A DNA stretch of 11,332 nt. It comes from Candidatus Brocadiaceae bacterium. Lineage in GTDB: Bacteria > Planctomycetota > MHYJ01 > JACQXL01 > CAKKQI01. The stretch is taken from the NCBI GenBank assembly GCA_919901895.1, contig CAKKQI010000128.1, positions 1-11,332 of the forward strand. Direction: 5' to 3'. The position numbers and the translations under genes are program-made. Under the pieces are notes generated by a model. That model saw nothing but the letters and a program-made list of their open reading frames with translations, did not search any database and was not told the DNA's origin. Shown in pieces: positions 5,639 to 11,332 of this stretch (position 1 is its first letter; every line of letters begins with the position of its first letter).

Positions 5639-7018
5639 ATGAATACGAAACAGAGTGAATCCGGCTCAATCCTGATTGTAACCATATTTATTATGATGAT
5701 ACTGATTGGATTTGGGGTTGGGTATCTGGCCATGACCTCAGCTCAGTTTAAGCAGACTGAATCCAGCATAACTTATCAGACTTCATTGGAATCCGCCTGG
5801 GCCGGATTGGAGATGGCTAAAGTGACCATGGTTAACGGTCACGATACCACGATCCAGCCCTGGACGCCGACCGGTTCGGTAGCCGGCGCCTTAGGGTGGG
5901 ATGATGAATTACAGGCCAGCAATACCAATGAATCTACCCTGGACTTGACGGCAACGCCCATCAATATCGGAACCGATACCAGCCAGTTCCGGTTAGTCCG
6001 GCTGATTAATTATCACGGTACCTCTTTTGGGGTGTGGATGACTGATAACAACGATGGCGACGGCAACCTGTTGAATGACAGCGACGACCTGGTGATTCTG
6101 GATATCCCGGCCGGATTAATGCAGCCGGTGATAACCGACCCAACCGTTGATATCCAGCACAAATTCCACTCGCTTTTTGAAGCAATCGTGCAGTATAAAC
6201 CGCCGCTTTACGAGCCGCATAATGCGGTGGTAACCGGCGGTTCATTACAAATTTCCGGTAATGCCAACATTAACGGGCAAAACGGAAACGTTTACGTTAA
6301 CGGTAACCTGACCGTAACCAATAATGCCATAGTGGAAGATACGGCCTATGCGACCGGCACTGTTACGGTTAACTCACCGGCCACGGTCGGTTCCAGGCAG
6401 CCCAATTCCCCGACTTTTGACGTCCCGCCGATTACCCCTTCGGATTATGCCTCGTTTGCCGATTATACGTTGAAAAGCGACGGGAAGATTTATGACCAGT
6501 TCGGGGTTGAATACGCCGGCGCACTTGGTTGGGCTTTCAGCAACGGCCAGTGGGATTACAACAGTAACGATGCTTATAATTATACTTTTTATATTCAGGT
6601 TGACGACCCGATGGCTAATAAAGCAGCCACCGCTATTAGCGGTTCTCCTAATAACTGGCAGGTTACTTTAATTTCCAACGGTTCCATTAAGGTTACGGGT
6701 ACACCGACAATGACTCCCAAGCAACCGGGCACCTTGATGATTGCCGGAGGAGATATCTCGATTAAAGGTGGTGTCAGTAATACTTTTAACGGCGTGATTG
6801 CCACGCATGAACAGATTGAACTGCTCGGCACCCCGAACATTACCGGTTCCATTCTGGCGGAGGATGCGGTTGATACCCATGATGTCGTATCCACCGGCAG
6901 CACTTTTGATCTATCGTTGAGCGGTACGACTAATATTACTTTTAACGGGGCCGTAACCACTATTCTTGATGCCGGCGACCCTTATATTAAGATTATGGGG
7001 ATAAAAAAGATAAAATAA
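5639..7018 (+). CDS. PilX-like pilus assembly protein with beta-solenoid-like C-terminal region
   Basis: A 459-residue protein. Residues 1-60 follow the PilX N-terminal pattern: ESG, then SILIVTIFIMMILIGFG, then a helix with repeated Q/S and LESAWAGLEMAK, where an alanine-rich aAe-like segment is usual. Cleavage after G9 is plausible, but the +5 position is valine, not glutamate, as in some PilX/GspK-like proteins. Residues 136-150 (DNNDGDGNLLNDSDD) form an acidic loop like the DxNDGDG calcium-binding-type loops seen in PilX-like proteins. From about 195 to 440 the protein has short Gly/Asn/Thr beta-repeats (GGSLQISGNANINGQNG, VYVNGNLTV, and again near 345-440), suggesting a parallel beta-helix. 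It probably acts as a minor pilus or pseudopilus component with the two upstream genes. The stop codon abuts a MITE-like element. Confidence 0.78.
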   Translation: MNTKQSESGSILIVTIFIMMILIGFGVGYLAMTSAQFKQTESSITYQTSLESAWAGLEMAKVTMVNGHDTTIQPWTPTGSVAGALGWDDELQASNTNESTLDLTATPINIGTDTSQFRLVRLINYHGTSFGVWMTDNNDGDGNLLNDSDDLVILDIPAGLMQPVITDPTVDIQHKFHSLFEAIVQYKPPLYEPHNAVVTGGSLQISGNANINGQNGNVYVNGNLTVTNNAIVEDTAYATGTVTVNSPATVGSRQPNSPTFDVPPITPSDYASFADYTLKSDGKIYDQFGVEYAGALGWAFSNGQWDYNSNDAYNYTFYIQVDDPMANKAATAISGSPNNWQVTLISNGSIKVTGTPTMTPKQPGTLMIAGGDISIKGGVSNTFNGVIATHEQIELLGTPNITGSILAEDAVDTHDVVSTGSTFDLSLSGTTNITFNGAVTTILDAGDPYIKIMGIKKIK

Positions 7019-7020
7019 TA

Positions 7021-7168
7021 GAGCGTGTTCAAAAAGAGTAGATTTAGGTTTTTTGACCCGAATCTAAAGAGTAGTTTCTGGTCTCCTGACCCGAAAACAG
7101 CTAAATAGAAACAGGTCAGGAGCCCTGTTTCTACCCTCTCAAAAGGGCGGGGATTTTTAGACACGCTC
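7021..7168. mobile_element. 148-bp MITE-like element with terminal inverted repeats
   Basis: The ends GAGCGTGTTCAAAAA (7021-7035) and TTTTTAGACACGCTC (7154-7168) are inverted repeats matching at 13 of 15 positions. The tetranucleotide AATA flanks both sides (7017-7020 and 7169-7172), a possible target duplication, though weak because the area is AT-rich. Inside are two 33-bp tandem units (7033-7065 and 7066-7098, about 24 of 33 identical), each able to fold, then a perfect 10-bp hairpin TAGAAACAGG/CCTGTTTCTA (7106-7133). CTCCTGACC (7083-7091) can alternatively pair with GGTCAGGAG (7114-7122). It encodes no protein, so mobility would require a transposase elsewhere. Confidence 0.6.
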
Positions 7169-7192
7169 AATAAAATTTTTTGCGAGAATTTT

Positions 7193-8641
7193 ATGCCTAA
7201 AACAATATTGATAATGATGCTGGTTATGGGCACTTTTATGTTAGCCCCGTCCCGGCGGGGCAGTTTACGGGCTGATGAAATTATCCTGAAAAACGGCGCT
7301 ATCATGGAAGGTAAAATTATCAGCGATGATGGTCAGGAAATAGTTTTAAAGGTTGATTACGGGCAGGTCGTTTTGAACCATGACGAGATTGCCTCGATTG
7401 AAAAATCAGAATTTGTGCCTAAAGAGGCGTCCGGTTCGGATACCATCATAGAGCCATCGTTTTTACCTGTTTTACCCCCTGATGAAAGCAAGCCGGATAC
7501 ACCGGCTGGGCCCGATAATCCGCCTAAGGCGGACGGGGCTGGCGAGTCAGTGATTGAGGAGTCTAAAGATGTCTCTCTGGTTCCGGTTGAAATAGCACCG
7601 ATTACTCCGACGGTTATAGATAACGCCGATTCTCAAAAATCAACCTTAACTATCAAATTAAAACTCAGTAATGAGGGCAAGACAGGATATCAACAAGCCA
7701 TTAATAACGCGGTTAATAAATTGGTGGTTAGAATCAGTGAAGATCTGTCAACCGTTCAGAACCTGATTGAGGAGTTAATTGCCGCGGCTAAGGAAGATAT
7801 CCCGTATATGATTGAACTCCTTAACCAGATTGAAGAACCCAAGGTTTTACGCTGGGTTATTTATGCGTTGGGAGAGACCAAAGATGCCGGCGCGATTGAA
7901 TTCCTTTTGCCCAAGTTGAATGATAAAGATGAAACCGTTCAGAAAGCAGTGGTGGATGCTCTGGTAAAGATGGAAGCGCCGGGAATTATTGGTTTTTTTC
8001 GGGAGCAAATAAAAGCTGGATCTTTCCCGCCGGCCGTGATGGTCGGAATGATTAATGCACTGGGGCGGGCTAAAGATAAGGCCTCTATTTTCCTTTTACT
8101 TGACTTGCTGGATAATAAAAATAACGATATCCGTTACGCTGCTTCGCATTCCGTCGTTAAACTTTTTGAAATCAGCGGAGAAGGCGAGTACCAGATTGAT
8201 GTCGTGGCCGTATTGAAAAATAAACTTATCGGTGGTTCGCCGGTTATGAAAAAAGAAATAGTTAATATTCTCAACCAGTTAAAAAATCCGGAGGCGACGG
8301 ATCTGCTGATTGAGTTATTAACCGATGAAAATGAAGAAGTGAGAAGTATGTCGGCCATTGCGATCGGGAACCTGGGCATTACGGACCATAAGATTATTGA
8401 ATTCCTGGGAATCCGTTTATTAGAAGAACCTAATACCTGGACGCGGATGCAGATTATTCAGGCGTTACAGAAAAGTAATGATTACTCAGTCATACCGATA
8501 ATGATTGAGGGTTTAAAAGACCAGGAGGAAAACATCCGGCTCTGCGCCGCCCGGGCGCTTAAGACCATCACCAAACGTTCTTTCGGTGATAATTACAGTG
8601 CCTGGAAGGGCTGGTGGGATACGCTCCAGGGAAAAAATTGA
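7193..8641 (+). CDS. exported SH3-like domain plus HEAT-repeat protein
   Basis: A 482-residue protein. Residues 1-27 form a signal peptide-like segment (hydrophobic core ILIMMLVMGTFML, then a basic RRG patch, then LRA before DEIILKNG). Residues 28-72 follow the pattern LKNGAIMEGKIISDDGQEIVLK...HDEIASIE, a small beta-barrel repeat often found at the start of exported proteins in planctomycete-like genomes. Residues 85-145 are a Pro/Asp-rich linker. About 185-475 are HEAT-type helical pairs (for example IRYAASHSVVKLFE and VRSMSAIAIGNLG), probably a protein-binding scaffold in the periplasm. Two GC palindromes lie in frame, one at residues 18-23 at the end of the signal peptide and one near 109-114 in the linker. 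It follows the pilus-like genes on the same strand, 174 bp after the last stop and across the MITE-like element, and may be co-transcribed. No specific partner can be named. Confidence 0.8.
   Translation: MPKTILIMMLVMGTFMLAPSRRGSLRADEIILKNGAIMEGKIISDDGQEIVLKVDYGQVVLNHDEIASIEKSEFVPKEASGSDTIIEPSFLPVLPPDESKPDTPAGPDNPPKADGAGESVIEESKDVSLVPVEIAPITPTVIDNADSQKSTLTIKLKLSNEGKTGYQQAINNAVNKLVVRISEDLSTVQNLIEELIAAAKEDIPYMIELLNQIEEPKVLRWVIYALGETKDAGAIEFLLPKLNDKDETVQKAVVDALVKMEAPGIIGFFREQIKAGSFPPAVMVGMINALGRAKDKASIFLLLDLLDNKNNDIRYAASHSVVKLFEISGEGEYQIDVVAVLKNKLIGGSPVMKKEIVNILNQLKNPEATDLLIELLTDENEEVRSMSAIAIGNLGITDHKIIEFLGIRLLEEPNTWTRMQIIQALQKSNDYSVIPIMIEGLKDQEENIRLCAARALKTITKRSFGDNYSAWKGWWDTLQGKN
7244..7261. 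repeat. palindrome inside the signal-peptide coding region
   Basis: Arms GCCCCG (7244-7249) and CGGGGC (7256-7261) flank TCCCGG. Positions 7246-7260 match the intergenic repeat at 13-27 in 14 of 15 bases. It encodes residues 18-23 (APSRRG), placing two arginines directly after the hydrophobic core. Confidence 0.5.
7519..7533. repeat. palindrome TCCGCC-TAA-GGCGGA in the HEAT gene linker
   Basis: This is the exact reverse complement of the palindrome core at 5561-5575. It lies in frame in the Pro-rich linker of the HEAT protein, and the TAA is read out of phase, so no stop results. Confidence 0.55.
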
Positions 8642-8693
8642 GATTTTGTTGAGCTACGGGGGTATAAATAGTGAGTCCTTGCCCGTTAGCGAA

Positions 8694-8718
8694 ATCCCGA
8701 CCTTTCGGGGATGTTTTT
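8694..8718 (+). terminator. candidate intrinsic terminator after the HEAT gene
   Basis: ATCCCGA (8694-8700) pairs with the TCGGGGAT segment (8705-8712) around a short loop. GTTTTT follows. The stem is short to moderate and the T-run is only five, so termination may be partial. Confidence 0.5.
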
Positions 8719-8729
8719 GTAATTATTTA

Positions 8730-8874
8730 GCCGAATGAAATTGTTCGTCTCCGCTCCGCCAGGGCGGGGCGGACAGGCAGACCCGAAGCCAAAACTATCG
8801 CCAAAGGCGATAAAGTTGATTCGAAAAGTGAATCGCTTACTCACTTGGAGGCTATTAATCTTTGTCCATTCGGC
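8730..8874. repeat. inverted-repeat-bounded block of palindromes
   Basis: Outer arms GCCGAATG (8730-8737) and CATTCGGC (8867-8874) are exact reverse complements 145 bp apart end to end. Inside, CCGCTCCGCC (8751-8760) faces GGCGGGGCGG (8763-8772) with one G-T pair, and TATCGCC (8796-8802) faces GGCGATA (8806-8812). The size is close to that of the MITE-like element at 7021-7168, but the sequences are unrelated by eye. It may be a composite of dispersed palindromes or a folded RNA. Confidence 0.45.
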
Positions 8875-8983
8875 ATCAGTGGTATTTAAAGATTTCTTCC
8901 CTTCTTCTTCCAACTCTTGTATTATTTTTTGACATCCGCATTAATCACGTTTTCTGGTCCGGTCTGCTCCGTGGTTATTTTAG

Positions 8984-9011
8984 TTGACTTTTTCATTCAA
9001 TCATTTATAAT
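8984..9011 (+). promoter_or_regulatory. strong sigma70-type promoter for the DUF4388/PEGA gene
   Basis: TTGACT (8984-8989) and a perfect TATAAT (9006-9011) lie 16 bp apart, matching 11 of 12 consensus bases. Initiation near 9018 gives a leader of about 34 nt ending in AAGGGTGG ahead of the ATG at 9052. This gene therefore has its own promoter, outside the riboswitch operon. Confidence 0.75.
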
Positions 9012-9051
9012 AAAAATAAATTTTTCTTCCGGGGAAATTAAGGGTGGTAAT

Positions 9052-11332
9052 ATGGGATTAAAAGGTGATCTAACTACTTTCAGTCTGGCCGAGGTATTCC
9101 AGATGATTGCCACAGCCCGGAAAGAGGGCACGTTGGTTGTGGAGGACGGGGAAAGCCGGAAAGTCATCTATTTTAGTAACGCCGGCGTCAAATTGCTGTC
9201 TTCGGGAACCAGGAAATACTTGCCGTTGGGAGAACTTTTAATTAAAGCCGGGTTGCTTACTTCAGTTCAATTAAAAGATGCGCTGGCCCGCCAAAAAAGA
9301 AGCCAACGTAAATTAGGTGAAATTTTATGTGACCTAGAGATTGTTAAACAGTCGGATATTGACCAGGCCGTCCGGCAGCAAATTGAGGAAGAGATTTACG
9401 ACCTTTTTACCTGGCCCCAGGCCAATTTTGAATTTATTGAAGGCGACCTGCCTGAAGAATTCAAAGAAAAAGAACATCAGATTACTTCCCTGCACTTCAA
9501 CGTTAACGCCCTGATTTTTGAATCTGTCTGCCGGATTGACGAATGGCAGTTAATGAATAAAACGATCCCTAATCATAACATCATTATATCCCTGACTGCC
9601 AAAGGCGTTCAACTTAAATCTAACGAGCAATTGGATTCGGAAACGAAATCTATTATTCTCCTGATTAATAACGAACGAACGATTGACCAGGTTATTAAAG
9701 ACTCGCCGTTTCCTCGTTTTAACGCGGCCAAGGTTATTTGCAGTTTGGTAAAAGATGCGGCGGTTCGGGAAATTGCAACGGAAGAAATTAAAAATTTGGC
9801 GGAGCAAGCCCAGCGCTCCGGCCAGACGGAAAAAGCCCTGCTTCTTTACAGGCAATTCCTTAAATTTAATCCGAGAGATCTTTCGGCTAATCAAAATGTC
9901 GCCGGGATTCTGGAGTTAATGGAACGGACGGTGGAAGCCGCCCATCAATATAAGCAAGTGGCTGATATTTTGGCGCAAAAAGAAAAATGGGATGAAGCGG
10001 CTTCGGCTTACCAGAAAGTTATTAAATATTCCGGTGATAATATTGATGCTCACCAGGCCCTTTTCGGGTTATTGATGAAACGATTCGGCTCCGTCCCGCC
10101 CTTTTTGCAAAAAGGGCGGGGCTCCGCTCACCGCCCCGAGCCTGCCCCGATTCGATCGGGGCCTGCCGAGGGCGGCCCGTCCCGTCCCGCCAAGGCGGGG
10201 CGGAGCGAGGCGAGTCAGTCCGGCGGGCAAACACTTGACTTAGCCACAACGTTGGCCGCCGGCAAAGATTTTCTAAAACTATTGCTTGAAAAAAAACAGA
10301 CCAAGCTGGCCTTAGAGGTGGCGCAGCAATTAGTTAATTTTGACCCCAGTGACTTTGAATTGCAGGCATATATTGCCATGGTTTATTATGAATCAGGGGA
10401 ATACAAAAAATCGCGAAAAATAATTAACCGGGCCCTGGGAAAAATTTCATCCGCTAAGATGAAAGAATTGATTGCTGCCTACCGTGAAATTTTAAAAAAC
10501 GAACCGCATCAGGCCGATGTCCGTTACCGGCTTAATTTGCTGTCCAATGAAGAACTCAGGCGCCGTCAGCGCCGAAAAGTATTTATCGGCGTGGGCGGCG
10601 TTTTTCTGCTGCTGAGTACGTTAGCGATATTATTTTATCTTATTTACGAATTTCCGGCCAGGGAAGAACTTAAAATAATGCAACCGCAGGTAAAACAACT
10701 GGAGGCGATGAGGCAATATAAGTTGGCCTTGCAGAAATACCAGGAATTTTATCACCCCGGTGCTTTTTTAACTAATCGGGTAGTGGAAAAGGAAAAGAAA
10801 CGTTTGGTCAAATATGTCCAGGTGATGGAAAATGAAAAATTAAAACTGGTTGCCGATGATCTGGCTAAGTTAAGAATTTTTTTTAACGCCGCGGCCGAAG
10901 CGGAAAAAAAAGATGACTATTTTAACGTGGCGTTAACCTTATATCAAAACTTGCTGGCCGAAGTGGCCAAACGTTCTGAATCGGAGGAAGCCGTTGCGCA
11001 CCTGTATCGTGAATTTCATCAGGAAATAAAAAACCGGATTAATGGCATCACTAAATATTTAACCGATGCCAAAACCCTTTCTGCTAAAGCGTTGCAACTT
11101 GACCAGGCGGGGCAGATTGATGAGTCCAGAAAAGTTATCATGGGGTTGGTGAAAAATTATCCCAGAACAAAAGAGGCGCATGAGGCGAAATTGCCGCTTA
11201 AAATAACTTCCACTCCTTCCCAGGCCGAAGTGTATTTTAATCCCGCCGGGACCGGGGGTGGGATTAAACAGGGTGAGACTCCGCTTAAAGTTTATCTTCT
11301 ACCTAATAGTTCCGCTAATCTCATGGTCAGTA
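9052..11332 (+). CDS. DUF4388 - MshEN-like - TPR - transmembrane - PEGA protein (3' end beyond window)
   Basis: The frame is open for 760 codons and runs off the window. Residues 1-55 match the DUF4388/PATAN start (MGLKGDLTTFSLAEVFQMIA, then GTLVV and VIYFSNAG). Residues 58-81 and 88-111 are two consecutive 24-residue motifs of the MshEN c-di-GMP-binding type. The first fits every conserved position except that the leading Arg is Pro58; the second has Lys88 in place of Arg and is more diverged. About 185-240 look like a winged-helix segment, and 245-340 and 405-485 are TPR-like helices. Residues 509-532 form a single transmembrane segment after a basic RRRQRRK run. About 540-710 are helical/coiled-coil, and 715-760 begin a PEGA domain (LKITSTPSQAEVYFNP...TPLKVYLLP). 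Topology is probably cytoplasmic sensor, membrane pass, then PEGA outside. Residues about 346-393 are a Gly/Pro/Arg/Ser-rich segment encoded by palindromes. The start is supported by AAGGGTGG and the upstream promoter. Confidence 0.82.
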   Translation, partial: MGLKGDLTTFSLAEVFQMIATARKEGTLVVEDGESRKVIYFSNAGVKLLSSGTRKYLPLGELLIKAGLLTSVQLKDALARQKRSQRKLGEILCDLEIVKQSDIDQAVRQQIEEEIYDLFTWPQANFEFIEGDLPEEFKEKEHQITSLHFNVNALIFESVCRIDEWQLMNKTIPNHNIIISLTAKGVQLKSNEQLDSETKSIILLINNERTIDQVIKDSPFPRFNAAKVICSLVKDAAVREIATEEIKNLAEQAQRSGQTEKALLLYRQFLKFNPRDLSANQNVAGILELMERTVEAAHQYKQVADILAQKEKWDEAASAYQKVIKYSGDNIDAHQALFGLLMKRFGSVPPFLQKGRGSAHRPEPAPIRSGPAEGGPSRPAKAGRSEASQSGGQTLDLATTLAAGKDFLKLLLEKKQTKLALEVAQQLVNFDPSDFELQAYIAMVYYESGEYKKSRKIINRALGKISSAKMKELIAAYREILKNEPHQADVRYRLNLLSNEELRRRQRRKVFIGVGGVFLLLSTLAILFYLIYEFPAREELKIMQPQVKQLEAMRQYKLALQKYQEFYHPGAFLTNRVVEKEKKRLVKYVQVMENEKLKLVADDLAKLRIFFNAAAEAEKKDDYFNVALTLYQNLLAEVAKRSESEEAVAHLYREFHQEIKNRINGITKYLTDAKTLSAKALQLDQAGQIDESRKVIMGLVKNYPRTKEAHEAKLPLKITSTPSQAEVYFNPAGTGGGIKQGETPLKVYLLPNSSANLMVS
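10095..10200. repeat. palindrome cluster inserted in frame in the DUF4388/PEGA gene
   Basis: Three palindromes lie in tandem. A perfect 26-bp palindrome (10095-10120) has arms CCCGCCCTTTTTG and its exact complement. GCCCCGAT (10144-10151) faces ATCGGGGC (10155-10162). CCCGCC (10186-10191) faces GGCGGG (10194-10199). The surrounding stretch, about 10090-10230, is far richer in G+C than the flanking coding sequence, yet the frame stays open. It encodes about 46 low-complexity residues between TPR-like helices. Confidence 0.75.

Larger units (their letters stand above)
8642..9051. other. 410-bp non-coding region with terminator, palindrome cluster and promoter
   Basis: No convincing gene is seen. 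In order it holds a candidate terminator, the 14-mer TAATTATTTAGCCG (8720-8733, also at 3896-3909), an inverted-repeat-bounded block (8730-8874) with two strong hairpins, a pyrimidine-rich stretch near 8891-8920, and the promoter and ribosome site of the next gene. Confidence 0.6.

Noticed and set aside
8686..8932. Short open frames on both strands in the gap before 9052
   Set aside because: They run through palindromes with skewed composition, overlap each other on opposite strands and show no family motifs. Palindromes often keep both strands open by chance.
9550..9894. Minus-strand 114-residue open frame within the last gene
   Set aside because: It is a shadow of the DUF4388/PEGA gene with no start context or recognisable domain.
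10095..10120. 26-bp palindrome read as an intrinsic terminator
   Set aside because: It lies inside an open coding frame, is not followed by a T-tract, and the downstream TPR, transmembrane and PEGA parts continue in the same frame.
10022..10249. Minus-strand open frame over the GC-rich insert
   Set aside because: It is the antisense reading of the palindrome cluster inside a long plus-strand gene; its Arg/Pro/Gly-rich product is what GC palindromes produce.

Overview
The window reads as a chromosomal segment of an uncultured Gram-negative-type bacterium of moderate G+C content. The DUF4388/PEGA and SH3-like/HEAT proteins, the PilV/PilW/PilX-like genes and the many GC-rich palindromes inside and between genes recall Planctomycetota or Omnitrophota-like genomes. 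That placement is an impression; the window has no rRNA or other phylogenetic marker.

Layout. Positions 1-119 hold a palindromic repeat. Positions 120-3820 (minus strand) carry two adjacent ABC exporter half-transporter genes whose degenerate residues are complementary, as expected of a heterodimeric exporter with one active and one degenerate ATP site. Positions 3821-4339 are a divergent regulatory region. It contains a plus-strand promoter, a well-formed cyclic di-GMP-I (GEMM-I) riboswitch aptamer and an intrinsic terminator whose 5' arm can instead pair with the aptamer's closing strand. Positions 4340-7018 hold three type IV pilus/pseudopilus-like genes (PilV/GspI-like, PilW/GspJ-like, PilX-like). 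A 148-bp MITE-like element sits exactly after the third gene, followed by an exported SH3-like plus HEAT-repeat protein (7193-8641) and a probable terminator. Positions 8642-9051 are non-coding, with palindromes and a strong sigma70-type promoter that drives the last gene. That gene (9052 to beyond the window end) encodes a DUF4388 - MshEN-like - TPR - transmembrane - PEGA protein.

How it fits together. The riboswitch probably gates the pseudopilin genes, and perhaps the HEAT gene, by transcription attenuation. The fold predicts an OFF response: ligand stabilises P1, which frees the terminator arm. The downstream multidomain protein carries two 24-residue motifs that closely resemble the c-di-GMP-binding repeats of MshE-type pilus/secretion ATPases. 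The window may therefore hold both an RNA sensor and a protein sensor of c-di-GMP beside a pilus-like gene set.

The other notable theme is GC-rich palindromes lying in frame within three protein genes (ABC subunit, HEAT protein, DUF4388/PEGA protein). They resemble in principle the Rickettsia palindromic elements that insert into ORFs without breaking them.
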